Assembly (NCBI GenBank): GCA_017961285.1
Contig: JAGCXO010000023.1
Span: forward strand, 1 to 46,635
DNA length: 46,635 nucleotides
From: Alphaproteobacteria bacterium
GTDB lineage: Bacteria > Pseudomonadota > Alphaproteobacteria > RF32 > CAG-239
Direction: 5' to 3'
This document shows positions 6,718 to 16,524 of this stretch, in pieces. The notes below the pieces were generated by a model. That model made no database searches. It was not told where the DNA came from and was given only the letters and a program-made list of their open reading frames with translations. Position 1 is the stretch's first letter. Each line of letters opens with the position of its first letter. The translations under genes were made by a program, and so were the position numbers.

Positions 6718-8754
6718 ATGAAAGCAAATTTGGTTACAACCGTTGATTATAAGCCTCTTCCGCTTGATTTTAACAAGAAAAAAACACCTGTTTCATATAG
6801 CACTGTCAACAACAAAAATCTCAGCACAATCCAAAATTTGGCCAACCAACAATGTATGGGGAAAAAAGAATGGGCACCGATTGATAAAATAAACGCTTGG
6901 ATGATAACCGCCGAAACCGCCACTTTTATGAAATGGGGCGGGCTTGGAGTTGTCGCTTCCGAATTGCCTGAGGCTTTCAATAAAAATTTTTCATCAGAAA
7001 ACGAAAAAATATCAATAGTAACTCCGTTATATCTCGGAAACACCGGCAAAAAAAATGCCTATTTGGAGGGCAATATATATAACGGTGCCGAAAATAAAAA
7101 AATATCTCTTACCAAAATTATCAGCCTAAAAGTTCCTTTTTGCAACGGGCACAACACGCTGGTAGAATATTCTACCGATGTTTTAATGGGAGAATTTAAC
7201 GGCGTAACCTACTTGTTTTTGCAAAATGACAGATTTTTTTCCATCAATCCAAGTCCAAAAAACAACCCCGCTCAAGATGGTTGCTATGTCCTAAATGTTA
7301 ACAATATCAACGAAGTAGAAAGGTTCGCCTTTTTCTCAAAAGCAGTATATTGTTTCATAAAGCACCTCATTTTGCACAACAATACTTCCATCAAAACACC
7401 CAACCTGTTGGTTGCCAACGATTGGCACAGTGGCGCTCTTTCCGGACTGACAAAATATTTAACAACTGCACAAGTAGAATCCGGACAGATGACCCAAAAT
7501 TTAGCCGATTCGATTTCACAAATTCCAATCATTCACTTGGCTCACCACCTTGGCTATCAGGGATGGGATTATCCCAATACCGCAAGAATTCTAAATTCAT
7601 TGTATGAAAACCTCAGCGCTCTTGTTTACAAAAACGCCAAAGCTATCAAAAACAGCAACCCTCGCACCACTAACACTTTGATAGTTTATGATTGCTACAA
7701 TCAGGCATCTTGCAACTTTCACCTTGCCGACAGGGTTGTTACAGTTTCTAAAAATTATATGGAAGAAGTTTCAAAAGAGCTCGATTTCGGACTTGATTTT
7801 CGCGACATTTTAAAAATCCGCAAAGACCACCGCAACTTTTTCGGGATTGTAAATGGTTATGATAAAAATCTTATCTCTCCTAACCAAAACAAAATTGATG
7901 CCATAAATAAATATTTTGCTCCGTCAAATTTTGTTTTTTATGACCAAGATCATCTCCAAAACAAGCTCGAAGATAAAAAAGAATTTATCAAACTGATTTC
8001 GAAAATTGCCACCGACAAAGAGTTCAAAGAAAAAGTCATTCCTTTGATTGATATTTATAAATTTGCCGACATTTCAAAATCGATAAAACGTGTTGAAAGA
8101 ACACCGATAATCTGTGCCACCAGCCGCCTTGTTGAACAAAAAGGTTATGATGTCGCCTCATCGGCAATTATCAATCTTGCTCAAAAATTTTCACATTTCA
8201 AAAATATCGATTTGCCTATTTTCATCTTGGGCGGTGCCGGCGATAATAACTATTTTGAAATATTGACCAACCTAAAAGACAAAATTACCGCCATAAATCC
8301 GAAATACGGCGACAGAATTTTTGTATTCCGCGGCTATCAAGACCATTTTGCCTATGCCATCCAATTAGCCTCCGATTTTTATATGATGCCGTGCCGTTTT
8401 GAACCCTGCGGTCTGACCCAAATGGAAGCAATGGCCAAAGGCACTCTCCCTGTTGCCATGTCAACCGGAGGTTTGGTTGATACAATCGAAAACGAAGTTG
8501 ACGGCTTTAGAACAGCTGTATTTTTCTCTCCCAACAAGCGCAAAGTTTATGGCGCCAACTTAGATGCTCAACGTCTGAAAAACAATATTAATGCTTATAC
8601 TGAAACATTAGAGAAAGCTCTCACCTATTTCTACCGCCAGCCTAAAAAAATAGCGCAAATGACTTCAAACGCCATGCACAAAGATTTTAGTTGGAATGTA
8701 GAAAACGGAAGCATCTACAAATATCGTCAGCTTTTCAAAACCGGCAGCTTGTAA
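6718..8754 (+). CDS. glgA: Glycogen/starch synthase (GT5 family), extended
   Basis: A 678-residue glycosyltransferase that extends alpha-1,4-glucan from ADP- or UDP-glucose. The GT5 substrate loop appears as KWGGLG at residues 72-77 (usually KTGGL near residue 15). The C-terminal acceptor half contains SRLVEQKGYD, the ExxxxxxxE-type motif FEPCGLTQMEA and STGGLVDTI. At 678 residues it is longer than the usual roughly 480-500, with about 57 extra N-terminal residues and insertions in the N-terminal half. ATG 6718 is chosen over TTG/ATG codons upstream because GAAAG precedes it and conserved sequence only starts later. No glgB, glgC or glgP is adjacent, so partners must be elsewhere. Enzyme family certain; donor nucleotide not determined. 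Confidence 0.9.
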   Translation: MKANLVTTVDYKPLPLDFNKKKTPVSYSTVNNKNLSTIQNLANQQCMGKKEWAPIDKINAWMITAETATFMKWGGLGVVASELPEAFNKNFSSENEKISIVTPLYLGNTGKKNAYLEGNIYNGAENKKISLTKIISLKVPFCNGHNTLVEYSTDVLMGEFNGVTYLFLQNDRFFSINPSPKNNPAQDGCYVLNVNNINEVERFAFFSKAVYCFIKHLILHNNTSIKTPNLLVANDWHSGALSGLTKYLTTAQVESGQMTQNLADSISQIPIIHLAHHLGYQGWDYPNTARILNSLYENLSALVYKNAKAIKNSNPRTTNTLIVYDCYNQASCNFHLADRVVTVSKNYMEEVSKELDFGLDFRDILKIRKDHRNFFGIVNGYDKNLISPNQNKIDAINKYFAPSNFVFYDQDHLQNKLEDKKEFIKLISKIATDKEFKEKVIPLIDIYKFADISKSIKRVERTPIICATSRLVEQKGYDVASSAIINLAQKFSHFKNIDLPIFILGGAGDNNYFEILTNLKDKITAINPKYGDRIFVFRGYQDHFAYAIQLASDFYMMPCRFEPCGLTQMEAMAKGTLPVAMSTGGLVDTIENEVDGFRTAVFFSPNKRKVYGANLDAQRLKNNINAYTETLEKALTYFYRQPKKIAQMTSNAMHKDFSWNVENGSIYKYRQLFKTGSL

Positions 8755-8837
8755 AAAATTATATTTTTTACTTGTAAATATAAATTAAACCTAATATTTT
8801 GTAGGCGAAAAAATATCTCGTAAAGGAAGGAAAATAC

Positions 8838-9320
8838 ATGACCGACACTTCTGTAGCGGCACAAGTTGCCGCCAAATGGCGCAAAAAGCGCGGATCTTTA
8901 ATTATGGCCTTGCACGAACTGCAAGACATTAAAGGCTATGTTCCTTGGGACGATGCTATGGAAATGGCAAAAGATATGAATGTCCCATTGGCTCGCATCT
9001 ATGAAGTTTTAACTTTTTACAACTTCTTCAAGTTAGAAGCCCCCGGAAAAGCAGTTATATCTGTTTGCACCGGAACAGCTTGCTACTTAAAGGGCAACGA
9101 CAAAACTTTAGAAGAATTCAAAAAGCAACTTGGCATAGACGAAGGCGAAAGCACCCCGGATAAAATGTTCCACTTGCAATGTGTTCGCTGTGTTGGTTGT
9201 TGCGGCTTGGCTCCTGTTTGTGTTGTCAATGGCAAAACCTATGGCAGAGTTACAACCGGAGATGTTTCCAATATCATTGCCGAATGGCGTAAAAAATTTG
9301 AAGATGAAGACAAGGAGTAA
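8838..9320 (+). CDS. hydC: NAD(P)H-linked [FeFe]-hydrogenase small subunit (NuoE/HydC-like)
   Basis: A 160-residue thioredoxin-like [2Fe-2S] protein of the NuoE / HydC / HndA family. An N-terminal helical domain contains ALHELQDIKGYVP. The cluster cysteines are in CTGTAC (first pair) and CVRCVGCC (second pair). It relays electrons between the flavin subunit and the rest of the complex. SD AAGGAAGG lies just ahead of ATG 8838. It is first in a three-gene operon (5 bases to the flavin subunit gene, then 14 to the hydrogenase). The presence of a catalytic hydrogenase gene rather than the rest of nuo shows this belongs to a soluble hydrogenase, not Complex I. The symbol follows the HydABC naming; HndA would be equivalent. 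Confidence 0.88.
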   Translation: MTDTSVAAQVAAKWRKKRGSLIMALHELQDIKGYVPWDDAMEMAKDMNVPLARIYEVLTFYNFFKLEAPGKAVISVCTGTACYLKGNDKTLEEFKKQLGIDEGESTPDKMFHLQCVRCVGCCGLAPVCVVNGKTYGRVTTGDVSNIIAEWRKKFEDEDKE

Positions 9321-9325
9321 GCACC

Positions 9326-11005
9326 ATGGCTGATATGAGCGAAATTGAAAAAAGATTTGACATTCACGAAATTGCCAAAACCAAACAACAAGAAATAGAC
9401 AAATTTGATTGCAACATTTATTGCTGCCACTCAACAGGTTGCAAATCATCCGGCAGTGACGAGATATTAGATATCTTACAAAAAACCATTGAAGAACACA
9501 ATTTGCAAGAAAAAGTCAGGATTGTAGCCACCGGTTGCATGGGGTTGTGCGCACAAGGTCCGTTAATCAGAGTTGAGATAAAAGGGCAAAAAGATGTTTT
9601 ATATAAAAGAGTAGAGCCTCTCATCTCTCGCATCATCGTTACCGAACACATCATTCCGGCCCTAAAACTGAAAGCAAGCGAACAATTCACCTTGCCGGAA
9701 GTATTGCAAAAATATGTTCTCTCGCTTGATTTACCTTTCTTTACCAAGCAAGAAAAAGTCGTTTTGAAAATGGCCGGACACCTAAATCCTGAAGATATTC
9801 AAGAATATATGGCAGCAGGCGGTTATTTAGCTTTGGAAAAAGTCTTAAAAACTATGACACCTGCCCAAGTTATTGAAGAAATCAAAAAATCAGGCCTTCG
9901 TGGCCGCGGCGGCGCAGGTTTTCCAACCGGCAATAAATGGGATTTTGCTTCCAGAGTAAAAGCTGAAGATTCTAAATTTATCATTTGTAACGGTGATGAG
10001 GGTGACCCGGGTGCTTATATGGACCGCAGTATTTTGGAATCCAACCCGCACGGCGTTATCGAAGGTATGATGATTGCTGCTTATGCCATCGGCGCAACCG
10101 AAGGCTGGTTCTACATCAGAGCAGAATATCCTTTGGCCGTTGAGCGTATTGAAAAAGCCATAAAAGCCTGCAAAAAGAACCGCTTGCTCGGCAACAACAT
10201 CATGGGCACAAATTTCAATTTTAACATTGATATTCGCCTTGGTGCCGGTGCTTTCGTTTGCGGTGAAGAAACTGCTCTCATCCACTCTATCGAAGGCAAA
10301 AGAGGAACTCCTCGCCCGCGTCCGCCATACCCGACAGACAAAGGCTTGTGGGACAAACCGAGTTGTATTAATAATGTTGAAACTTTGGCCAATGTTGCTC
10401 CGATTATATTAAAAGGAGCAGAATGGTTCTCTTCTTTCGGTACGGCAACTTCCAAAGGTACAAAAGTTTTTGCCTTAACCGGACAAGTTGAACATTCAGG
10501 ACTTATTGAAGTTCCGATGGGAACAACCATCAACGAAATCGTCAACGAAATCGGCGGCGGTGTTCCAAACGGCAAAAAGCTTAAAGCTGTTCAAACCGGT
10601 GGTCCTTCCGGCGGTGTAATTCCGACAGAATACATCAATTTACCACTTTGCTATGATGAACTGAAAAAAGTCGGTTCCATCATGGGCTCCGGTGGTATGA
10701 TTGTTATTGATGAAAGTTCTGATATGGTTGATTTGGCAAAATTCTATCTCGATTTTACGGTTGATGAATCTTGCGGCAAATGCGCACCATGCCGTATTGG
10801 CGGCAAACAAATGCTTATGCTGTTAGAAAAAATCAGCAAAGGGCAAGCCACAAAAGAAGACATTAACACTCTGCAACAAATTGCTAATGCCATGCAAAAA
10901 GCATCACTCTGCGGTTTGGGCCAAACAGCTCCAAATCCGGTGCTTTCAACCTTACGTTTCTTCAGAAAAGAATACGAAGCAAAAGTATCTAAAAACAAAG
11001 AATAA
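9326..11005 (+). CDS. hydB: NAD(P)H-binding flavin subunit of [FeFe]-hydrogenase (NuoF/HydB-like)
   Basis: A 559-residue protein. Residues about 25-110 are a thioredoxin-like [2Fe-2S] domain (CNIYCCHSTGC ... ATGCMGLC). It is followed by the NuoF core with the FMN/NAD(H) glycine-rich segments GLRGRGGAGFPTG and CNGDEGDPGAYMDR, the segment VCGEETALIHSIEG, and the N3-type [4Fe-4S] ligands in CGKCAPC near residue 481 plus a later Cys in SLCGLG. The chain ends shortly after this, so it lacks the C-terminal two-[4Fe-4S] ferredoxin domain of Thermotoga HydB. Bifurcating enzymes usually carry that domain; some NADH-only Hyd enzymes lack it. Physically it should sit between NAD(P)H and the HydA clusters. 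Confidence 0.9.
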   Translation: MADMSEIEKRFDIHEIAKTKQQEIDKFDCNIYCCHSTGCKSSGSDEILDILQKTIEEHNLQEKVRIVATGCMGLCAQGPLIRVEIKGQKDVLYKRVEPLISRIIVTEHIIPALKLKASEQFTLPEVLQKYVLSLDLPFFTKQEKVVLKMAGHLNPEDIQEYMAAGGYLALEKVLKTMTPAQVIEEIKKSGLRGRGGAGFPTGNKWDFASRVKAEDSKFIICNGDEGDPGAYMDRSILESNPHGVIEGMMIAAYAIGATEGWFYIRAEYPLAVERIEKAIKACKKNRLLGNNIMGTNFNFNIDIRLGAGAFVCGEETALIHSIEGKRGTPRPRPPYPTDKGLWDKPSCINNVETLANVAPIILKGAEWFSSFGTATSKGTKVFALTGQVEHSGLIEVPMGTTINEIVNEIGGGVPNGKKLKAVQTGGPSGGVIPTEYINLPLCYDELKKVGSIMGSGGMIVIDESSDMVDLAKFYLDFTVDESCGKCAPCRIGGKQMLMLLEKISKGQATKEDINTLQQIANAMQKASLCGLGQTAPNPVLSTLRFFRKEYEAKVSKNKE

Positions 11006-11019
11006 GAGGAGCTAAAATT

Positions 11020-12792
11020 ATGGTAAAATTAAAAATTGATAATCAAGAAGTTGAAGTTGCCGCAGGCACCTCTATTCTGGACGCCGCACGCAGTGTGCAA
11101 ATCGAAATCCCGACCTTGTGCAAACATCCGGACGTTGACCCGTCTGCCGGTTGCGGAATGTGTATTGTCCGTGTTAACGGACGCATCATGCGCTCTTGTT
11201 GCACCCCGGTTGCAGAAGGTATGGAAGTCATTACCACCGATGCCGAGCTTTTTGAAGTTCGCCGCATGGTTTTGAAATTGATTTTGAGCAACCACCCGAA
11301 TTCTTGCCTTTCCTGTGCCCGTTCCGGTCATTGTGAATTGCAGGACATGGCTAATGTGTTCAACATTACCGACGCTCCGTTGCCAAATTTAACCAAAAAG
11401 ACACCTATCGACGATTCTACCAAAGCCATTGTTCTTGACAGTTCCAAGTGCATACTTTGCGGTCGCTGCGTTGATATCTGCCAAAACAAACAAAACATTT
11501 GGGCTTTGAGTTATCTCAATCGCGGTTTGGCCACTCGTATAACTCCGGCCAACGGTATCAACTTGGAAGACAGCCCATGTATCAAATGCGGACAATGCTC
11601 TGCCCACTGCCCGACCGGTGCTATTGTAGAATATGACGATACCGGCAGAGTTTGGGAAATGTTGCGTGATCCGGAAATTTATACCATTGTGCAAATTGCT
11701 CCGGCAGTTCGTGTTGCAATTGGTGAAGAGTTCGGATTCAAATTCGGAGCTAACTTAACTGGCAAAACTTATGCTGCCTTACGCCGCATGGGTTTTGATA
11801 AAGTATTTGACACAAACTTTGGTGCCGACTTAACTATCATTGAAGAGGCCACCGAGTTTGTCCGTCGCTTTACTCAAGAGCCGGAAAGCTTGCCGATGTT
11901 CACATCTTGCTGTCCTGCTTGGGTTGATATGCTTGAAAAATTCAATTCCGATATGATTCCGCACTTCTCAACCTGCAAATCTCCACAAGCAATGGTCGGT
12001 GCTTTGGCAAAAACCTATTTTGCCGAGAAGAACGGCATTGACCCGAAAAAAATTCGTGTTGTATCAATAATGCCTTGCACCGCCAAAAAATGGGAAATTG
12101 TCCGCAGCCAAGATATGAGTTCTTCCGGCTATCAAGATATTGATGTATCCATCACCACGCGCGAATTTGCCAAAATGATTAAACAAGCCGGTATAGATTT
12201 TTGCAACATTGCAGAAGAAACAGCCGACAATCCTTTGGGTGAATATTCCGGCGCCGGAACAATTTTCGGTGCAACCGGCGGCGTTATGATTGCAGCCCTT
12301 CGCACTGCATATTTCTACATTACCGGACAAGAATTGGCGCAACCGGACTTTACCGATATTGAGGGCTTGGAAGGCATCAAAGAAACAACCGTAACCATCA
12401 ACGGCAAAGATATTCGTATTGCGGTTGCTCACGGTGTCGGTAATGTGGAAATTATCTTGGATAGAATTCGCCAAGCAAAAGCCAACGGCGAAGAATTGCC
12501 ATACCACTTTGTCGAAGTAATGGCTTGCCGCGGCGGTTGTGTTGCCGGAGGAGGACAACCTCGCGTTATCGGTGCACCTTTTGCCAAACCTTATGGCATT
12601 ACTGATGAAATCAGACAGAAACGTGCCAACGGTTTGTTTGAAGAAGATTTGAACGCCAAAAACCGCTTTTCTCACCACAATGAGTCGATTAAAACCTTGT
12701 ATAAAGATTTTATCGGCAATCCCGGTGGCGAAAAAGCACATCATCTTTTGCATACTCACTACACACCGCGAGATATGTACAAGAGCAAATAA
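11020..12792 (+). CDS. hydA: [FeFe]-hydrogenase catalytic subunit
   Basis: A 590-residue hydrogenase that reduces protons to H2. Domains in order: a plant-type [2Fe-2S] ferredoxin (Cys 34, 45, 48, 60/61), a His-Cys3 [4Fe-4S] site (HPNSCLSC..GHC, about 92-105), two [4Fe-4S] sites (CILCGRC at 144-150 and CIKCGQC at 187-193) and the H-cluster domain. All three H-cluster signatures are intact: TSCCPAW (295-301), MPCTAKKWE (351-359) and MACRGGCVAGGGQP (501-514). The catalytic Cys is the second cysteine of TSCC. It closes the operon and is followed by a terminator. Maturases HydE, HydF and HydG are not in the window and must be elsewhere for activity. The architecture fits group A trimeric NAD-linked enzymes. 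Confidence 0.96.
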   Translation: MVKLKIDNQEVEVAAGTSILDAARSVQIEIPTLCKHPDVDPSAGCGMCIVRVNGRIMRSCCTPVAEGMEVITTDAELFEVRRMVLKLILSNHPNSCLSCARSGHCELQDMANVFNITDAPLPNLTKKTPIDDSTKAIVLDSSKCILCGRCVDICQNKQNIWALSYLNRGLATRITPANGINLEDSPCIKCGQCSAHCPTGAIVEYDDTGRVWEMLRDPEIYTIVQIAPAVRVAIGEEFGFKFGANLTGKTYAALRRMGFDKVFDTNFGADLTIIEEATEFVRRFTQEPESLPMFTSCCPAWVDMLEKFNSDMIPHFSTCKSPQAMVGALAKTYFAEKNGIDPKKIRVVSIMPCTAKKWEIVRSQDMSSSGYQDIDVSITTREFAKMIKQAGIDFCNIAEETADNPLGEYSGAGTIFGATGGVMIAALRTAYFYITGQELAQPDFTDIEGLEGIKETTVTINGKDIRIAVAHGVGNVEIILDRIRQAKANGEELPYHFVEVMACRGGCVAGGGQPRVIGAPFAKPYGITDEIRQKRANGLFEEDLNAKNRFSHHNESIKTLYKDFIGNPGGEKAHHLLHTHYTPRDMYKSK

Positions 12793-12802
12793 TTTACAAC
12801 AC

Positions 12803-12826
12803 AAAAGGCGTCAATCGACGCCTTTT
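12803..12826. terminator. Shared terminator between hydA and nagB
   Basis: A 10-bp stem AAAAGGCGTC / GACGCCTTTT, loop AATC, with T runs on both strands; convergent hydA and nagB transcripts can both end here. The nagB stop codon begins at 12827, directly after the stem. Confidence 0.9.
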
Positions 12827-13609
12827 TTATTTTTCAATATCTTTGAAATATTTGATTGTATCCGGCTCAAGTTCGCTTGCCGCCTCGTTGTCGCAAACAA
12901 TTATTCCGTGCTGATGATTTTGCAGCACACTGATTGTCCATTTGTGGCTGACCGCTCCCTCAATTCCATGATAAATTGCCTTAGCTTTTTTAACTCCGTT
13001 TGCCAAAATAATCACTTCTTTTGCATCCATAATCGTCCCCACTCCGACAGTCATCGCCCTTGTCGGCACCTTGCTGATGTCATAATCAAAAAAGCGGGAA
13101 TTTACTTTGATTGTATCGGAGGTTAAAGTTTTAATTCTGGTACGAGAAGTCAGTGATGAAAAAGGCTCATTAAAAGCAATATGCCCGTCCTCGCCGATTC
13201 CTCCCAAAAACAAATCTATACCACCGCAACCGGCAATTGCTTTTTCATAATTTTCGCACTCAAGTTGAGCATCTTTTGCCATGCCGTCCAAAATATGAAT
13301 ATTCTCTTTTTTAATATCTATATGATTAAAGAAGTTCTCAAACATAAAATAATGATAACTCTGCGGATGGTCAGCCGGCAAACCGACATATTCATCCATA
13401 TTAAAAGTAATCACATTTTCAAAAGAAACTTTGCCTTCTTTATACATTTTTATCAATTCACGATAAACCCCGAGCGGAGTCGAGCCGGTAGGCAAACCCA
13501 AAACAAATTTCTTATTTTCCGTTGGTGCAAAAGCATTTATTTTGCTCACAATATACTCAGCCGCCCAAGCCGAAACGCTTTCATAATCGGGTTTTATAAT
13601 AACTCTCAT
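12827..13609 (-). CDS. nagB: Glucosamine-6-phosphate deaminase
   Basis: A 260-residue isomerase/deaminase that converts glucosamine-6-phosphate into fructose-6-phosphate and ammonia, the last step of amino-sugar entry into glycolysis. Family motifs are plain: [13 protein letters not shown] (phosphate loop), NMDEYVGLP with the catalytic Asp, and [14 protein letters not shown] with the catalytic His. Length is normal. The start overlaps the nagA stop by four bases (ATGA), so the two are co-translated with nagA upstream. Together they suggest that the cell uses N-acetylglucosamine, for example from mucin or its own murein. No transporter or NagC-type regulator is adjacent. Confidence 0.95.
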   Translation of the reverse strand: MRVIIKPDYESVSAWAAEYIVSKINAFAPTENKKFVLGLPTGSTPLGVYRELIKMYKEGKVSFENVITFNMDEYVGLPADHPQSYHYFMFENFFNHIDIKKENIHILDGMAKDAQLECENYEKAIAGCGGIDLFLGGIGEDGHIAFNEPFSSLTSRTRIKTLTSDTIKVNSRFFDYDISKVPTRAMTVGVGTIMDAKEVIILANGVKKAKAIYHGIEGAVSHKWTISVLQNHQHGIIVCDNEAASELEPDTIKYFKDIEK

Positions 13610-14775
13610 TTACAAATTCCTTTTTCAAAAACATTCCCCTTAATAATGGTCTTCAAAACCTTAAAATTCTTATCAAACACCACCAAATCTGCATCATACC
13701 CCGGCGCAATCAATCCCAAATGCTCCTGCTTCATAATATTTGCCGGATTATAAGATGCCGTTTGCACTGCCTGTTCTATTGGCAATCCCCAAGACACCAA
13801 ATTTTTTACTCCCTCAATCATTGTCAGCGCCGAACCTGCAATCACATCATCTGATTTCCGCAAAAAGCATTTATCCAAATATACTTCTTCTCCGTTGGCA
13901 AATAAATGTTTTGCTTTTTGCTTGGTCGGCTTTAGGGCATCTGTAACCAAAACAACCTTATCAACCGGCTTGCACTTAAACAAAAATTTTACAATATCCG
14001 GATTGATGTGAAATCCGTCAGCAATAATCTCACACGACAACTCCGGATGAATAAACACCGCACCGACCACACCGGGGTCTCTATGATGGATTCTGCTCAT
14101 GGCATTAAACAAATGCGTAACATGCATAATCCTCGCCTGCATAGCCTCTACCATTTGTTTATATGTCGCATTGCTGTGCCCGGATTGCAAAATAATTCCC
14201 TGATCAACACACATCAAAGCCAGCTCTCTCATCCCTTTAAGCTCCGGCGCAACCGTCATATTAATAATATTGCCTTGCCCTATCGCAATAATCTCTTTCA
14301 TATATTCCAAATCAACCGGCGAAATTGCATCCGGCGACTGCACCCCCAATCTTTCAGGCGAAATAAACGGACCTTCCAAATGCATACCTAAAATTCTCGC
14401 ACCTTTTTCATGCCCCATTGCCTTGAGAATACTAATCATCCCCTTAAACAATTTTTCCTTTGGAGCCGAATATAATGTCGGGATAAAAGAAGTAACTCCG
14501 TATTGCGGCAAAATCTCCGACATCTTCAAAATAGATTCGGGGCTCATATCATCTGTACCAAAACCGCCGATTCCATGTATATGCGTATCAATCAACCCCG
14601 GCGCAATATAAGCCCCTTTAAGGTCAACAAATTTTGTTTCCGGCTTAAATTGTTTTTGCTTAAAGCGCGCCTCATTAAATACATCAATAATCTTATATTG
14701 CTTAATCAACACAGCGCAATCATGCATAACCGAATAGCCGTTAACAAGTGTTGCATTATGAAAACAAATCTCCAT
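13606..14775 (-). CDS. nagA: N-acetylglucosamine-6-phosphate deacetylase
   Basis: A 389-residue amidohydrolase that removes acetate from GlcNAc-6-phosphate. Features include [12 protein letters not shown] (metal-binding HxH), [13 protein letters not shown] with the conserved Glu, [13 protein letters not shown] and the catalytic Asp in LVTDAL. Near the C-terminus, a segment ending [15 protein letters not shown] forms the small beta domain. It is the first gene of the nagAB operon, and GGGGGAGAATATG provides a very strong ribosome-binding site before ATG 14775. The upstream neighbour is a methyltransferase gene 40 bases away on the same strand that may or may not share the transcript. Identification secure. 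Confidence 0.95.
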   Translation of the reverse strand: MEICFHNATLVNGYSVMHDCAVLIKQYKIIDVFNEARFKQKQFKPETKFVDLKGAYIAPGLIDTHIHGIGGFGTDDMSPESILKMSEILPQYGVTSFIPTLYSAPKEKLFKGMISILKAMGHEKGARILGMHLEGPFISPERLGVQSPDAISPVDLEYMKEIIAIGQGNIINMTVAPELKGMRELALMCVDQGIILQSGHSNATYKQMVEAMQARIMHVTHLFNAMSRIHHRDPGVVGAVFIHPELSCEIIADGFHINPDIVKFLFKCKPVDKVVLVTDALKPTKQKAKHLFANGEEVYLDKCFLRKSDDVIAGSALTMIEGVKNLVSWGLPIEQAVQTASYNPANIMKQEHLGLIAPGYDADLVVFDKNFKVLKTIIKGNVFEKGICK

Positions 14776-14815
14776 ATTCTCCCCCTTTTATATGGATTGA
14801 TTATATCGCAAAATT

Positions 14816-15514
14816 TTAACCAAAGTCATTAAAAAAATTTTTTCTTTTTTTTCGTTGCATAGACCACAAATTTCCCCAACCGTTAACCGGCTGAACTTTG
14901 TTTTTTGAAACAAAATTCCACTTTCTGCTAAAAAATACCGATGTTGTTTTTGTATAACAATTCATCGGGCAAAATCCGTAAAAATCCACCTGCAACAAAT
15001 CTGCCTCTCGCAAAATTTTCACTGCCTGCACATATTCTTCGCTGGTATTAATTCTGTCACTGTCATCCAAAATAATCATCCCACCGTCGTTCAAGGCTTT
15101 TACCGCCGCCGCGGCACATTCTTTTCTTCTCTTCCCATCAATTACAATCACATCATATTTTTCGTTGTCTTCAAAAATGGCCGCATCATAGCCTTCTCCT
15201 TCATCGCGCCACCTGATATCCAAATTTTCATATCTAAACTCGCTCTTCCATTTTTCAAACCAGTCCGTCTTATCTTCAATACTCACAACTCTTTTTGCTC
15301 TTTCCGCCCAAAAAGCCGAAGAATATCCGCAACCAAACTCAAATATTTTCAATTTTGAATAATCAAACTGCGACAAATATTCAATTGCCGGATAAGTGTA
15401 CCATGGGATCGGATTTCCATCTTTATCTGCGCAAATTTTTTCATCAATACTCTTTTCAATGGCAAAATCTTTTTGCCACATCTCAACAAATTTTTGAAAC
15501 TTTTCGCTAACCAT
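14816..15514 (-). CDS. Class I SAM-dependent methyltransferase-like protein
   Basis: A 232-residue protein with a Rossmann methyltransferase core: motif I FEFGCGYSSAFWA near residue 60, the acidic strand end VVSIEDKTDW, and motif IV-like VIVIDGKRRK followed by GGMIILDDSDR. Sequences like this often occur in glycan or surface-polymer loci, but no such genes are nearby and the substrate cannot be guessed. The last 40 residues are Lys/Arg/Asn-rich. It follows holA by only 2 bases on the same strand, so it probably sits at the end of the leuS-lptE-holA operon. Fold call good, function unknown. Confidence 0.7.
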   Translation of the reverse strand: MVSEKFQKFVEMWQKDFAIEKSIDEKICADKDGNPIPWYTYPAIEYLSQFDYSKLKIFEFGCGYSSAFWAERAKRVVSIEDKTDWFEKWKSEFRYENLDIRWRDEGEGYDAAIFEDNEKYDVIVIDGKRRKECAAAAVKALNDGGMIILDDSDRINTSEEYVQAVKILREADLLQVDFYGFCPMNCYTKTTSVFFSRKWNFVSKNKVQPVNGWGNLWSMQRKKRKNFFNDFG

Positions 15515-15516
15515 TC

Positions 15517-16524
15517 CTACCTATTGGCAGCTCCTGCCATCCTCAACAACATTCTGCTGACAATATCTTCTTCAGGCATTCCGGTTGTTTTACAATCTTT
15601 CTCCACGTCATAAAGAACTTCCAATGCCGACAACAACTTATCTTTTCTCCATTTTCTAAGTTGCATCTTAAAGTCATCTTCTCTATAAAACATCAACTTC
15701 GGGACCAGTCTTTTTAGTGCTTCATCCTCACTCTCTCCGCGCTCCAACCCTGCCGCGCATAGCAACAACTTCATTACATGATATTCCATAGACTTGACCA
15801 AAGAAACCGCTTCATTCCCCTCATCCAAATATTTTTCAAACAATTTTTCGGCACCGGCTTTGTTGCCGTTCATCACCGCATAGCATATATCCTCACTGCT
15901 CGAGTTTGATTGATCGCTTATAACTTTTGCCACAATATCCAATGTAACATTTTTTGCATCACCCATATATGTTTTAAGCTTCTCAATTTCCGATAAATTT
16001 ATCATTCTGTCATTAGAAAGCCTCGAACACAAAAGTTGAATAGCCGCCGAATCAAACGTTAGCCCTGTTGCTCTTAAAACATGAATAATATCCTCGTTTT
16101 TATCATCATAACAGGCATAACCTGCCATATCATTACTACTTTCGGCCAACTTTACTAAGGCAGATTTTTTATTTAAATCAGTCGCATACATCAGCAATAA
16201 ATTATCAGATTTGCTTTCATCAAGCATTTTTCTAATATCTTTTGAAAGCCGATCTGAAATTTCGCGCACAATAATAACGCGTCTTCCTCCCATCAGAGAC
16301 TGCGCATTATATTCTGCAACCAACTTTCCAAAATCCTCAAGCACACTTTCACCCGAAATGTCTGCCACTTGGAAAGCATCATTCAAATCTGCACAAACCG
16401 AACGAGCAAGCCTTTTTATACTGTCCAAAATCAATCCGTCATTAGAGCCATAAACCAATATAGCCTTAATATTTTTATCGGTTTTTTTTATAAAATTATC
16501 AATTTGTAGCGTCTTAAAAATCAT
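15517..16524 (-). CDS. holA: DNA polymerase III delta subunit
   Basis: A 335-residue clamp-loader subunit that opens the beta clamp. Recognisable features are ILVYGSNDGLI (diverged nucleotide-binding strand), GGRRVIIVREISDR, the central segment with LCSRLSNDRMINLSEIEKL, and the C-terminal helical collar domain. ATG 16524 lies within the end of lptE (11-base overlap); the frame is open to 16587 but no better start is seen. The order leuS-lptE-holA, all overlapping, is a widely conserved proteobacterial arrangement and supports the call more than the weakly conserved sequence alone. Confidence 0.88.
   Translation of the reverse strand: MIFKTLQIDNFIKKTDKNIKAILVYGSNDGLILDSIKRLARSVCADLNDAFQVADISGESVLEDFGKLVAEYNAQSLMGGRRVIIVREISDRLSKDIRKMLDESKSDNLLLMYATDLNKKSALVKLAESSNDMAGYACYDDKNEDIIHVLRATGLTFDSAAIQLLCSRLSNDRMINLSEIEKLKTYMGDAKNVTLDIVAKVISDQSNSSSEDICYAVMNGNKAGAEKLFEKYLDEGNEAVSLVKSMEYHVMKLLLCAAGLERGESEDEALKRLVPKLMFYREDDFKMQLRKWRKDKLLSALEVLYDVEKDCKTTGMPEEDIVSRMLLRMAGAANR

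Noticed and set aside
12064..12804. A 246-codon frame on the minus strand inside hydA.
   Set aside because: It is the mirror of a certain hydrogenase gene with intact motifs and its translation has no recognisable family; low stop density on this strand explains it.
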